This document shows positions 24,032-33,346 of a DNA stretch of 64,000 nt, piece by piece. Where the stretch lies: NCBI GenBank assembly GCA_035489755.1, contig DATGZK010000039.1:1-64000 (forward strand), given 5' to 3'. The stretch's first letter is position 1. Each line of letters begins with the position of its first letter. A program made the translations under genes and the position numbers. Under the pieces are notes generated by a model. It was not told the origin of the DNA. It did no database searches and was given only the letters and a program-made list of their open reading frames with translations. This DNA comes from UBA9160 sp035489755. Its GTDB lineage: Bacteria > Myxococcota_A > UBA9160.

Positions 24032-25714
24032 ATGAGCACCATCACCGGACCGCTTTCCGACTCCCATGGGGCACACGCCACACATCGACCCTGGACATCG
24101 GTTCTCCACGAATGGGTCGTCACCGTGGACCACAAACGCCTCGGTGTGATGTACGTCGTCTCGGGCCTCGCGTTTCTCGTGGTCGCGGGACTCGAGGCGT
24201 CCCTCATCCGATTGCAGCTCATGGTCTCCAACAACACGCTCATCTCGCCCCAGCTCTACAATCGTCTGCTCACGATGCACGGCACGACGATGGTGTTTTT
24301 CGTGGGTATCCCAATCGTTTTTGGCTTCGCGAACTATCTCGTTCCTCTGATGATCGGCGCGAGGGACCTTGCCTTTCCGCGTCTCAACGCCTTCGGCTTC
24401 TGGCTGTTTTTGTTCGGCGGCCTGCTCCTGTACTTCAGCTTTATCGGCGGCGATGGCCTCGCTGGAGCGGGATCCGCGCCTGACGTCGGCTGGTTCGCCT
24501 ACTCACCGCTTGCGGGTCGTGCATTTTCGAGAGGCCATAGCACCGATTACTGGACTATTGGCCTCCTGATCGCTGGCATCGGAACAAGCGCTACGGCGGT
24601 GAACCTCGTGGCGACCACCTTCACGATGCGCTGCCGGGGGATGACGCTCGGACGCATGCCGCTCCTCGTTTGGATGATGCTCGTAGTTTCGGCCATGACC
24701 CTTGTCATCCTACCGCCGCTCACTGCGGCGCAGATCATGCTCCTCTTCGACCGCTTTCTTGGCTCTCATTTCTTTGACACACAGGCAGGCGGGTCGGCGG
24801 TGCTGTGGCAGCATTTCTTCTGGTTCTTTGGACATCCTGAAGTCTATGTCCTCATGGTTCCAGGCTTCGCGTTCGTTTCGGAGATCATTCCGGTCTTCTC
24901 GCGGAAGGTAATCTTTGGCTACACGATGGTCGTCGCGGCTTCCGTGAGTATCGGATTCGTTGCACTCGGCACGTGGGCCCACCACATGTTCACGGTTGGA
25001 CTGGGAGCTGCGCCGAACGCGCTCTTTGTGGCCTCCACCATGCTGGTCGCAGTTCCGACGGGTGTCAAAATCTTCAACTGGCTCGCCACGATCTACGGGG
25101 GCCAGATCCGCTTCAAGGTTCCGATGCTCTTCTGCCTCGCCTTCCTCTTCCAATTCTTGTGTGCGGGGCTTACGGGCATCATGCTCTCCGTCGCACCCTT
25201 CGACTGGCAGCTCCACGATTCATACTTCGTGGTCGCACACTTCCATTTCGTGCTGATCGGCGGGCTCCTCTTCACGATTTTCGGCGCGATTTACTACTGG
25301 TTCCCCAAAGTCACGGGCCGAATGCTGAGCGAGCGACTCGGCCGCTGGAATTTCTGGCTGCTCGTCATCGGCTTCAATCTCACGTTCGTGACCCTCCATT
25401 TCCTTGGCATCGAAGGCATGCCGAGGCGCATCTACACGTACCCCGCCGATCGAGGGTGGGACCTTTTGAATACGATCGCGACGCTCGGCGTTCCCCTCCA
25501 GATCGCCGCCGTTTTTATTTTCGTGGTGAACGTGGTCGTCTCTCTTCGGCGGGGCGCCCCTGCCGGCGACGACCCGTGGGACGCCTGGACGCTCGAATGG
25601 GCGACGACTTCGCCCCCACCGGCTTACAACTTCGCGAGCCTCCCGGTGGTGCGGAGTCGCCGGCCGCTCTGGGACGAAAAGCATCCCGACGACCCCGACG
25701 GACCGCACGAGTGA
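24032..25714 (+). CDS. coxA: Cytochrome c oxidase subunit I
   Basis: 560 residues, start MSTITG at 24032, 17 bases after coxB. Twelve membrane helices. The haem a ligand His lies in 'LLTMHGTTMVFF' (near 82). 'FGHPEVYVL' holds the CuB His cross-linked to Tyr and the channel Glu of A1-type oxidases; the two further CuB His are in 'GTWAHHMFTVG'; the haem a3/haem a His pair is in 'VAHFHFVL'. 'NYLVPLMIGARDLAFPRLN' marks the D-channel. All ligands are intact, so this is an active proton-pumping haem-copper oxidase of the A1 group. Confidence 0.96.
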   Translation: MSTITGPLSDSHGAHATHRPWTSVLHEWVVTVDHKRLGVMYVVSGLAFLVVAGLEASLIRLQLMVSNNTLISPQLYNRLLTMHGTTMVFFVGIPIVFGFANYLVPLMIGARDLAFPRLNAFGFWLFLFGGLLLYFSFIGGDGLAGAGSAPDVGWFAYSPLAGRAFSRGHSTDYWTIGLLIAGIGTSATAVNLVATTFTMRCRGMTLGRMPLLVWMMLVVSAMTLVILPPLTAAQIMLLFDRFLGSHFFDTQAGGSAVLWQHFFWFFGHPEVYVLMVPGFAFVSEIIPVFSRKVIFGYTMVVAASVSIGFVALGTWAHHMFTVGLGAAPNALFVASTMLVAVPTGVKIFNWLATIYGGQIRFKVPMLFCLAFLFQFLCAGLTGIMLSVAPFDWQLHDSYFVVAHFHFVLIGGLLFTIFGAIYYWFPKVTGRMLSERLGRWNFWLLVIGFNLTFVTLHFLGIEGMPRRIYTYPADRGWDLLNTIATLGVPLQIAAVFIFVVNVVVSLRRGAPAGDDPWDAWTLEWATTSPPPAYNFASLPVVRSRRPLWDEKHPDDPDGPHE

Positions 25715-25724
25715 GGAGAGCGCG

Positions 25725-26315
25725 ATGACCGCGGCGAGTGTGACTCGGGAGCTCGGCGGAGGGGCGGCCGCCTCAAGAGGGAAGGTGGGCATCATTGCGC
25801 TGATTGCGTGCGAATCCTCCCTGCTCGCCGTGTTTGTAGTTGCGTACCTCTTCTACATCGGGAAGAGCCTGAGCGGTCCTTCCCCGAAGGACGTCCTCGA
25901 CTTTCCTTTCGTCGGTACGGTTTGTCTTCTGACGAGCAGCGTTACGGTTGTCTTCGCCGTCCGCGCGCTCAGACGCGGGGCGGTGAGGGCAAGCGCGGGT
26001 TGGCTCGCGGCCACGGTCCTGCTCGGCGCCGGATTCCTCTCCCGTACGGCGCGAGAGTGGCACCGCCTAATCTTCCAGGACGGCCTCACGATCAGCACCA
26101 ATCTCTTCGGAACGACCTTTTACTCGCTCGTCGGGCTGCACGCGGGACACGTGGTCGTGGGTCTCTCGATGCTGATCCTCATCCTTTGCTGTGCGTTCCG
26201 TGGCGCGCTCGGGCCCGCCCATGCCGAACGCGTCGAGCTCGTCTCCTGGTACTGGCACTTTGTGGACGTCGTCTGGCTCGTTGTCGTAACGGTCGTCTAC
26301 GGGGTGGGTCGGTAG
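25725..26315 (+). CDS. coxC: Cytochrome c oxidase subunit III
   Basis: 196 residues, with GAGGAGAG before the ATG at 25725. Five membrane helices, the short bacterial form lacking the first two helices of mitochondrial subunit III. Signature segments 'KVGIIALIACESSLLAVFVVAYLFY', 'FYSLVGLHAGHVVVGLSML' and 'SWYWHFVDVVWLVVVTVVY' include the conserved Glu and His residues of the family. The stop TAG overlaps the start of the next gene by one base. Confidence 0.93.
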   Translation: MTAASVTRELGGGAAASRGKVGIIALIACESSLLAVFVVAYLFYIGKSLSGPSPKDVLDFPFVGTVCLLTSSVTVVFAVRALRRGAVRASAGWLAATVLLGAGFLSRTAREWHRLIFQDGLTISTNLFGTTFYSLVGLHAGHVVVGLSMLILILCCAFRGALGPAHAERVELVSWYWHFVDVVWLVVVTVVYGVGR

Positions 26316-27178
26316 TGAGAGCCGAGATGCGAGAGGAGGGACGACGAATCAACGAGAATGCAGCCGTCGAGGAGATCCAGCTCCCCGCACCGACGGCTGC
26401 GCCGATGATTACGGCATTCGGGATCACGCTCCTTGGAGCAGGTCTTTTGACGAACGCGGCTGTCAGCATGGTGGGGGCGGTCCTCACGCTGGTAGGTGCG
26501 GTGGGCTGGTGGCGCGAGGTGCTCCCGGTCCCGCAGGTGGAGAGGTTCTCGGTCTCGCATCAAAGAGGAGCTCCGAAGGTGGACGCCGGCGGCTTGGAAA
26601 CCAAGCCGAGGCCCGTCGCGACCGCCGGCGGACACCGGCTACGGCTGCCGGTGGAGGTGCCTCCGTACTCCGCCGGTATCAGCGGAGGGATCGCGGGCGG
26701 GGTCGCGATGGCGGCCGTCGCGCTTGCGTACGGCCTGCTTGCGCAGCGAAGTCTCTGGTATCCGATCAATCTGCTCGCAGCCGGCGGCCTTCCGAGCCTC
26801 GCGACCGCGAGCACGAGCGAGCTCCGCGGATTCAACGCAGCTGCGTTTGTGGTTGCGCTGTTGGCTCACGGAACGATCTCCATCTTGGTCGGACTCCTCT
26901 ACGTCTTGATCCTCCCAATGCTCCCGCGCCGGCACCTCCTGTGGGGCGGTCTTGTCGCTCCGCTCCTGTGGACGGGAGTCATCTGGGCCGTGCTCGGGAT
27001 CGTGAACCCAGTGCTCGACGCACGCATTGACTGGCCTTGGTTCGTGGCCTCGCAGATCGCATTCGGGCTCGTGGCAGGCTGGGTCGTCGCCTACACGCCG
27101 CCCGTCGAAACCTCTCAGACGCCACCCGTGCCCCATGCACCTCCCGGGAGCCATGCTCCTTCCGAACGCGGGCGATGA
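26315..27178 (+). CDS. Polytopic membrane protein of the caa3 operon
   Basis: 287 residues from GTG 26315 (overlapping the coxC stop) or 283 from ATG 26327. Two closely spaced helices near residues 30-70 (ITAFGITLLGAGLLTNAA, VGAVLTLVGAVGWWREVLP) resemble the small subunit IV of caa3 oxidases. A longer part from about residue 120 has about five more helices and no family I can name. The product may be a fusion of a subunit-IV-like anchor with an assembly or accessory protein. The stop overlaps the next gene (ATGA). Confidence 0.8.
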   Translation: MRAEMREEGRRINENAAVEEIQLPAPTAAPMITAFGITLLGAGLLTNAAVSMVGAVLTLVGAVGWWREVLPVPQVERFSVSHQRGAPKVDAGGLETKPRPVATAGGHRLRLPVEVPPYSAGISGGIAGGVAMAAVALAYGLLAQRSLWYPINLLAAGGLPSLATASTSELRGFNAAAFVVALLAHGTISILVGLLYVLILPMLPRRHLLWGGLVAPLLWTGVIWAVLGIVNPVLDARIDWPWFVASQIAFGLVAGWVVAYTPPVETSQTPPVPHAPPGSHAPSERGR

Positions 27179-27900
27179 GGCGGCGCGCGTCTCGCAGAGC
27201 CGCGCTCGGCTTCCTCGTGGCCATCGCCGGGGCCCTGATCGCGACGGGATGCGATTCGCTTCCGGGCCGACCCAAGGGGGATGCGGACGAGTCTGCGCAG
27301 GCCACAGACTTCGAAACCCTGTACGCGAACAACTGCGCCGGCTGCCACGGAGCCGATGGTCGGCGCGGTCCTGCGCTGGCGCTCCACGATCCCTTGTATC
27401 TCGCGCTCGTTCCGCCAGATCGGCTGCGTTCCATAGTCGAAGACGGCGTCCCCGGGACGGCAATGACCGCATTTTCCAAGCGGAGTGGTGGCTCGCTCAC
27501 GGGCGCGCAGATCGATGCTCTCGTTCACGGTTTGAGGGAGCAATGGTCCCGTGCCGAAGCGCCCCTGGGCGCGGCCCCACCGCCCTATGGAGCGCCGCTG
27601 GGAGATTCTGGGAGGGGAGCCGGTGTCTACGCGGCAGCGTGTGCGAGCTGCCATGGCGCCGAGGGCCATGGCGGCGCGAAGGGCCACGACATCGTCGATC
27701 CGAGTTTTCTCGCTCTTGTGAGCGATCAGGCGCTGCGAACCACGGTCATCGTCGGTCGTACAGATCTTGGAATGCCGGATTGGCGGGGCAAGCACGGGAC
27801 ACCGCTCACGTCGCAACAGGTCTCGGACCTTGTCGCCTGGATCGCGGCCCATCGCGCTCCGGTCGTCGGTCGCCCGGCTTCGGGAGATCCAAGGGGATAG
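27175..27900 (+). CDS. Dihaem cytochrome c lipoprotein
   Basis: 241 residues. The ATG at 27175 overlaps the previous stop. Arg-rich start, then the lipobox LIATGC near residue 23, so it is probably anchored at the periplasmic face. Two class I cytochrome domains: CAGCH near 54 and CASCH near 156, each followed by a Met-containing segment ('GTAMTAFSK', 'LGMPDWRG'). It likely carries electrons between the Rieske/cytochrome b unit and the oxidase, both encoded in the same operon. Confidence 0.92.
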   Translation: MRRRASRRAALGFLVAIAGALIATGCDSLPGRPKGDADESAQATDFETLYANNCAGCHGADGRRGPALALHDPLYLALVPPDRLRSIVEDGVPGTAMTAFSKRSGGSLTGAQIDALVHGLREQWSRAEAPLGAAPPPYGAPLGDSGRGAGVYAAACASCHGAEGHGGAKGHDIVDPSFLALVSDQALRTTVIVGRTDLGMPDWRGKHGTPLTSQQVSDLVAWIAAHRAPVVGRPASGDPRG

Positions 27901-27939
27901 GGGTTCTCGGACAGGCCCCTTACGAGAGGACTACTCACC

Positions 27940-28461
27940 ATGTGTCCCAACCACGAGCTCACAACTCCGGCATCGCCTTCCCGTCGCAGCTTCCTGTTCA
28001 AGCTCGGTCTTGGGCTGAATGGACTCGCTCTCGCGCTCATGGGGATTCCGATCGCGGGATACCTGCTCGGTCCGCTCTCGCGCAGGTCCGCGCAGAGCTG
28101 GATCGATCTTGGTCCGGTCGCGAGCTTCCCGGAGCGGGAAACGCGCCTCGCGGTCTACGAGAACCCGTATCGGGTGGTCTGGGACGGCGCTACCGCGAAG
28201 ATCGCCTGCTGGGTGCGCCGGCTCGAGGGCGACCGCTTTCAGGTATTTGCGGTGAACTGTGCGCATCTCGGTTGTCCGGTGCGCTGGTTCCCGCAGTCGC
28301 GCCTGTTCATGTGCCCATGCCATGGCGGCGTGTACTACGAAGACGGATCGCGCGCCTCGGGACCGCCGCCGCGGGGTCTCTTCGAGTACGAGTGCGCGGT
28401 ACGCGACGGGAGGCTTCGGGTACGGGGCGGTGAGATTCCCACACTCAGCGAACCCGCGTGA
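27940..28461 (+). CDS. Rieske iron-sulphur protein with Tat signal
   Basis: 173 residues. The N-terminal 'SRRSFLFKLG' is a twin-arginine motif followed by one hydrophobic helix, as in Rieske subunits of bc complexes. The [2Fe-2S] motifs are 'CAHLGC' (about 107-112) and 'CPCHGG' (about 125-130), with 'GPPPRGL' forming the usual proline loop. It lies directly before the cytochrome b gene and forms the quinol-oxidising pair with it. GAGGA lies just before the ATG. Confidence 0.94.
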   Translation: MCPNHELTTPASPSRRSFLFKLGLGLNGLALALMGIPIAGYLLGPLSRRSAQSWIDLGPVASFPERETRLAVYENPYRVVWDGATAKIACWVRRLEGDRFQVFAVNCAHLGCPVRWFPQSRLFMCPCHGGVYYEDGSRASGPPPRGLFEYECAVRDGRLRVRGGEIPTLSEPA

Positions 28462-28477
28462 TTTCGGAGGATCGGCA

Positions 28478-29935
28478 TTGCGATTCCTGAGTGAAATCGC
28501 GGGATGGTTGGAGGACCGCACAGGAATCGGCGCGGCGCTGGCGCCGATCCTCGGACACACGGTACCGCGCAGCACGGCAAGCTTCTGGTATGTCTTCGGG
28601 AGCGCGACACTTGTTCTCTTTGTCCTGCAGATCGTGACGGGCATCTGTCTCGCTCTCGTGTACGTCCCTTCCGCGGATCAAGCCTATCAAAGCCTCTTGT
28701 ACCTAAATCACGGAGCGCACCTCGGGTGGTTCCTTCGGGCCGTCCACTTCTGGGGTTCAAACGCGATGGTGCTTGTGATGGTCGTCCACATGCTCCAGGT
28801 CTTCCTCTTCGGAGCCTACAAGTACCCCCGGGAGCTCACCTGGGTTTGTGGGGTCTTCCTGCTCCTTTGCACCCTCGGGATGGCATTCACCGGCCAGGTC
28901 CTGCGCTGGGATCAGGACGCGTATTGGGGCCTTGGAATCGGCGCCTCGATCGCTGCGCGCGCACCGGGCATCGGGCCGGGTCTCGTGTACGTGCTCCTCG
29001 GAGGGCCGATCATCGGCGGACGCACCCTCTCCCGCTTCTTCACCGTGCACGTATTCGTCGTCCCCGCCCTCCTGATCGCTCTCATCGGGGTCCACCTCTG
29101 GCTGGTGCTCCGCCTCGGCGTCAACGAATGGCCCATGCCGGGCCGCTTGGTCGATCGGGTCACCTATCGCAAGCGCTATGAGGAGGAGGTGCACCGAGAC
29201 GGCGTACCCTTCTTCCCTGTCGCAGCACGCAAGGACATGATCGCAATGGCAGTCGTCGTCCTGGGGGTTTTGGCGTGCGCGGCTCTTTTCGGCCCCCACG
29301 GGCCTCGCGGCTTCCCGGATCCGACGCTGATCGATACCGCCCCGCGTCCGGACTTCTTTTTCCTCTGGCTGTTTGCGCTCTTCGCTCTGCTGCCCCCGTG
29401 GACCGAGACCTTCATTCTCCTCGTGGGACCGGTCGTCGCGATCGGTTTCCTGCTGGCCCTTCCATTCCTGTCAGGCACCGGAGAGAAAAGCTGGCTTCGC
29501 CGGCCCGGCTCCGTGCTCGCCGTCATCGCAGTTGTGCTCACGATCGGTACGCTGACTGGGCTCGGAACGACCTCCCCGTGGTCACCGGTCATGGACGGAT
29601 GGAGCTCGAAGCCCGTGCCCATCGCCTATGTCGAGGGCCGCTCCCCTCTCGAGTTGCAAGGCGCGACGATTCTCCAGGTGAAGCAGTGCCGCAACTGCCA
29701 CAGCTTGGGTGGGGAAGGTGGGCTTCGCGGGCCCGCGCTCGACGGTGTGGCGACTCGGCTGACACGGGATCAGCTGATCCGGCAGGTGCTCCAGGGCGGG
29801 GGAAACATGCCCGCGTATGGCAAGAATCTGAGCCCAGCCGAGGTCACGGCGCTCGTGGCGTTCATGCAGACCCTTCACCCCGCGGACGAGCCCGTTGCAA
29901 GGACGGCGACCGGGCCGGCGCTCGGAACCCCCTGA
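28478..29935 (+). CDS. Cytochrome b fused to a C-terminal cytochrome c
   Basis: 485 residues from TTG 28478, with CGGAGG seven bases upstream. The full cytochrome b (helices of b6 and subunit IV in one chain) shows paired haem ligands in 'HFWGSNAMVLVMVVHM' and 'HVFVVPALLIALIGVHL'. The quinol-oxidising-site loop, usually PEWY, reads PDFF (residues 291-294). After the last helix a cytochrome c domain carries 'CRNCH' near 404 and a distal Met in 'GNMPAYGKNL'. There is no separate cytochrome c1, so the fused haem and the dihaem protein upstream probably replace it. No frameshift; the fusion is genuine. Confidence 0.93.
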   Translation: MRFLSEIAGWLEDRTGIGAALAPILGHTVPRSTASFWYVFGSATLVLFVLQIVTGICLALVYVPSADQAYQSLLYLNHGAHLGWFLRAVHFWGSNAMVLVMVVHMLQVFLFGAYKYPRELTWVCGVFLLLCTLGMAFTGQVLRWDQDAYWGLGIGASIAARAPGIGPGLVYVLLGGPIIGGRTLSRFFTVHVFVVPALLIALIGVHLWLVLRLGVNEWPMPGRLVDRVTYRKRYEEEVHRDGVPFFPVAARKDMIAMAVVVLGVLACAALFGPHGPRGFPDPTLIDTAPRPDFFFLWLFALFALLPPWTETFILLVGPVVAIGFLLALPFLSGTGEKSWLRRPGSVLAVIAVVLTIGTLTGLGTTSPWSPVMDGWSSKPVPIAYVEGRSPLELQGATILQVKQCRNCHSLGGEGGLRGPALDGVATRLTRDQLIRQVLQGGGNMPAYGKNLSPAEVTALVAFMQTLHPADEPVARTATGPALGTP

Positions 29936-29947
29936 AATGGCGCCATC

Positions 29948-30856
29948 GTGCCCGGCTTTTTGACCGCGGCGGTGTCGGCGGCAGACTGCTCACTCGACCA
30001 TTGGGTATCACTCGCCCTTGTCCTCGCCTTCGCGGTCTATCTGCGCGGATTCCTCCGTCTGCGCTGGCGGAGCCACCCAAGAGTGACTGCCCTCCACGGG
30101 CTCGCGTTCGCCGCAGGAGTCGCCGTCCTCTTCGTGGCGCTCGCATCACCGATCCACGAACTCGGGGAGAGGCTGCTCCAAGTCCATATGATCCAGCACC
30201 TTCTGCTCATGATGGTGGCAGCGCCTCTCCTCTGGCTGGGGCGACCCCTTGCGCCGATCCTTCTCGGCCTACCGCGGCCCCTGGCACATGCCGCGGTGCG
30301 GGTCCTCTCGAAACCCATTGTGCGCCGGCTTGGTCGCACCCTCACTCATCCCTTGCTTGCATGGTTCACATTCGCGGCGGCCGTGTGGGGCTGGCACATG
30401 CCTGCGCCCTACGAGCTCGCCCTGCGCTCGGAAGCCTGGCATTACCTCGAGCACGCATGCTTTTTTTCCTCAGCGCTCCTTTTCTGGTGGAACGTCGTGG
30501 GGTCGTGGCCGAGCCGGCCCGCATGGCCGCGCTGGAGCATGATTCCCTACCTCGCTCTCGCCGACGTCCAGAACACCGCGCTCTGTGCTCTTCTCACCTT
30601 TTCCGATCGCATCTGGTATCCGACCTATGCGGCTCTACCACGCCCCTTCGGCTTCTCGCCGCTCGAGGACCAAGCAGCGGCTGGTGCAATCATGTGGATT
30701 CTCGGGTCGGCAGTGTTCCTGATCGCAGTGGGGTTTGTCGTGCGACAACTGCTCGCCCCGTGGCGCATGCAGCCGGGGCCTCGGGAATCCCGAACAGCGA
30801 TGGGTGCCAAGCTCCAGGTCGCGCCCCGCAAGCTCGGACGGGGCGTCTTGGGATGA
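29948..30856 (+). CDS. ctaG: CtaG-type caa3 oxidase assembly protein
   Basis: 302 residues from GTG 29948, the last gene of the respiratory operon. Seven or so membrane helices with caa3_CtaG hallmarks: 'HMIQHLLLMMVAAPLLWLG', 'WGWHMPAPYELAL', 'HYLEHACFFSSALLFWW' and the late 'EDQAAAGAIMWI'. The conserved His residues are suited to copper handling. Homologues in Bacillus are needed for caa3 oxidase activity. Its basic tail is slightly longer than usual. Confidence 0.9.
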   Translation: MPGFLTAAVSAADCSLDHWVSLALVLAFAVYLRGFLRLRWRSHPRVTALHGLAFAAGVAVLFVALASPIHELGERLLQVHMIQHLLLMMVAAPLLWLGRPLAPILLGLPRPLAHAAVRVLSKPIVRRLGRTLTHPLLAWFTFAAAVWGWHMPAPYELALRSEAWHYLEHACFFSSALLFWWNVVGSWPSRPAWPRWSMIPYLALADVQNTALCALLTFSDRIWYPTYAALPRPFGFSPLEDQAAAGAIMWILGSAVFLIAVGFVVRQLLAPWRMQPGPRESRTAMGAKLQVAPRKLGRGVLG

Positions 30857-31102
30857 ACGTCGTGGCGACAGATTTCGGTCGAGATTCTCCCCGTTTTCCC
30901 CGCAATCGACCGCTGGAACAACACCGGACCTCGTCGAGCGGCGCGCTGTCGCTTCCCGAAACGTGCAGGGATCTTAGCTCGCGAAGGAGCGGGCTGCGGC
31001 GTAAGCAGCGACACGTAAGGACCAGGAGAGGCGGGCCGACCGCGAGCGTCAGCGCGAAACCGCACACCCTCATGCGATGATCGGAGAACCGCGTCGCCGT
31101 CG

Positions 31103-31963
31103 TCACTGCGGCGTTGCGTGCTCCAGGAAATGCAGCAGATCCTTGTTGAATTGCCCGGGATCTTGCAGGAACGAGAAATGGCTGACGCACGGCTGCAGCA
31201 GCAGTCCGGCAGCGGGAACCTGGCTCGCCATAAACTCGATATTTTCCCGCTGAATCGCCTCATCGTGATCAGCGTCGACGATCCAAGTCGGCACACGAAT
31301 GCTGTTTAGTTGCTCCGCGGTGAAGTTCGGCTGCGTTGCCCACATTGCGCGGATCTCGTCGAGGAACTCCTTGTACTGGTCCGGTGTGGAGGACAGCTGC
31401 TCATACTCCTTTTGACTCCTTGCGATAAACATGTTGAAGACGGGGCTCTGCGCGACGTCCTTCACCCCGCTCGGGTCAGAGTTGGCAGCGAACGCGAAGA
31501 GCTTCGTAAGGCGCTCTGGATGGTGAATCGCGATCTCGAGACCCAGGATGGCGCCGTCGCTCCAGCCGACAATCGCTGCCTTCGGGATCTTCAGAAAGTC
31601 CATTAGGCCGAGGACGTCTGAAGCCATGAGCTCATAGCGATAGGGCTCTTGGTTGCGCGTGCTGCGGCCGTGACCGCGGCTATCCATGACGATGACCCGA
31701 TAGCGCCTTGCCAGGACCGGCACCTGGTTTCCCCAGTAGTTCGCGTTGGCAAGCCCCCCATGCAGCAGAACTACGGGCTCCCCATGTCCAAAGACGGCAT
31801 ACCAGATCCGAATCCCGTTCACCGCCGCATAGCCGCTGTGGGCGGATCCAGGCAAACTCGGCGTCGGTGGGAGTGTTTGCCACTGCGCCTCGCCACCCGC
31901 TCGGAGGGCGACGCTCAAGACGCTCAGTAGACACGCGAGGTGAGCGAGGCCTGGCTTACGCAT
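31103..31963 (-). CDS. Secreted alpha/beta hydrolase
   Basis: 286 residues, ATG 31963 after GGGAGAG. N-terminal signal peptide (LAHLACLLSVLSVALRAGG). Classic hydrolase pattern: 'VVLLHGGLANANYWGNQVPVLA', 'VIVMDSRGHGRS', nucleophile elbow 'IVGWSDGAILGLE', acid in 'IVDADHDE' and His in 'QPCVSHFSFLQDP'. All three triad residues are present. Substrate unknown; the family includes esterases and haloperoxidase-like enzymes. Followed downstream only by the respiratory operon's 3' end, which is convergent. Confidence 0.88.
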   Translation of the reverse strand: MRKPGLAHLACLLSVLSVALRAGGEAQWQTLPPTPSLPGSAHSGYAAVNGIRIWYAVFGHGEPVVLLHGGLANANYWGNQVPVLARRYRVIVMDSRGHGRSTRNQEPYRYELMASDVLGLMDFLKIPKAAIVGWSDGAILGLEIAIHHPERLTKLFAFAANSDPSGVKDVAQSPVFNMFIARSQKEYEQLSSTPDQYKEFLDEIRAMWATQPNFTAEQLNSIRVPTWIVDADHDEAIQRENIEFMASQVPAAGLLLQPCVSHFSFLQDPGQFNKDLLHFLEHATPQ

Positions 31964-32068
31964 ACTCTCCCCAAGATTCTGAAGTTCCTGATCTCGAGAA
32001 AAGGTGAAGATCGAGGCACGTCGTCGGCACGGACTCCGTGCCGCGCGGGTTTGACGTCCCAGCGTCGC

Positions 32069-33346
32069 CTAGCCGCCAACCCCAAGGCCACCGCGAGGCG
32101 CACGCCGATCAGAGGCTGAGGAGACGGCTCGCTCCATGATGCGCTGGCCTGACTGCACGTTCCACACGTGGCTGGGTTTGGCGTCGAGCGCAGCTGTCGG
32201 TCCGTCAATCACGGCTGCAACGATCTCCTTGAATAGGTGACTTACCGTCCCGGCGATCTCCGGCTGGTTGTACGCTCCTGCAGTTACCACGACCGTCAGA
32301 TCGAGTTCGGGTACGATGATGAGACGCTGCCCGCCATTTCCAAAGCCCGCGCTCCATGGCAGCGCTCTGCCCCGCCAGTCAACGGTGCCCGTCCACCATT
32401 GGTACCCATACTGCAGACCCTCGCCCGTGGGGATATGCGGTCGAAGGGACTCCGCCACCCAGTCGGCAGGCACGACTTGTCGACCTTCCCATTGCCCATG
32501 GTCGAGAAGCATGCGACCGATCTTGGCGAGGTCCCGCGGACGCATGCGCAATCCCGCAAACGCAGCGGGACGGCCATAGAGATCGCCGACCCATTCCCAA
32601 TCCTGGATGCCCAGCGGATCAAAGAGCTCCTTCCGTGCCAACTCCCTAAGGGGCGTCTGGGTCGTTCGAGTAAGAACGTCCGCCAGAACGGCTGTGCCTC
32701 CGCCGTTGTAGTTGAAGAGACTGCCTGGTCGCGCCGCGATCGGCCGGCTTAGCACGTAGTGGGGCGGCGCCCAATCCCAGTACAGGCGGGTCTCGCTATT
32801 GGAGAAGCTCCCGTACGACGCAACGCCCTCGTTCCACTGAAATCCGCTGCTCATCGTGAGCAAATTCTCCAGCGTTATCGCAGTGCGGTCCGCTGAATCG
32901 AGGTCGGTGTATTCTGGATAGAAGGTCAGGACCGGCGTCGTCACCGCCCCAATCTTGTTCTGTTGCCGCGCGATTCCGATCAACAGGCTGACCATGCTCT
33001 TGCTGACCGAGCGCAGGTCATGAAGCACTGTCGGGCCGAACTCCACATCGCGGGCAAACAGACTCCATATCGATTGGTCCTTCCCGTGCCGGTAGAGCTC
33101 CGCCACCAGTTGTCCGTGGCGTTCGACGATCACGCTGTGAATGTTCGCTTCGCCCCGCGCAATCTCATCGAACACTGCGCAAAGCGCTGCGGGGTTGAAG
33201 CCGGATGACTCGCGCTCCGCGGTCTTCCAGCCATCCGCGAGGCTCGTAGGCACCGCGCACTGAGCTTGCGAGGCCCGCGCTTCAAGCAGCACCAGCGAAA
33301 TCATTGAAATTACGACAACTCGTAAATATGTGCGCACTATTTTCAC
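32069..33346 (-). CDS. Beta-lactamase-fold serine hydrolase (class C/PBP4* type)
   Basis: 425 residues from GTG 33346, which places a signal peptide (YLRVVVISMISLVLLEARA) at the start; longer starts only add a charged leader. The active site shows SxxK as 'SVSKSMVSL' and the tyrosine motif as 'YNGGG'; the late 'GFGNGGQRLIIV' replaces the KTG strand. This combination is typical of esterase- or peptidase-like members rather than of drug-resistance enzymes. Both hydrolase genes here run leftward and may be co-transcribed (105-bp gap). Confidence 0.88.
   Translation of the reverse strand: MKIVRTYLRVVVISMISLVLLEARASQAQCAVPTSLADGWKTAERESSGFNPAALCAVFDEIARGEANIHSVIVERHGQLVAELYRHGKDQSIWSLFARDVEFGPTVLHDLRSVSKSMVSLLIGIARQQNKIGAVTTPVLTFYPEYTDLDSADRTAITLENLLTMSSGFQWNEGVASYGSFSNSETRLYWDWAPPHYVLSRPIAARPGSLFNYNGGGTAVLADVLTRTTQTPLRELARKELFDPLGIQDWEWVGDLYGRPAAFAGLRMRPRDLAKIGRMLLDHGQWEGRQVVPADWVAESLRPHIPTGEGLQYGYQWWTGTVDWRGRALPWSAGFGNGGQRLIIVPELDLTVVVTAGAYNQPEIAGTVSHLFKEIVAAVIDGPTAALDAKPSHVWNVQSGQRIMERAVSSASDRRAPRGGLGVGG

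Noticed and set aside
32069..33346. Antibiotic-resistance beta-lactamase
   Set aside because: The active-site motifs are SVSK, YNG and a non-KTG strand, typical of esterase/peptidase-like members; nothing supports resistance.
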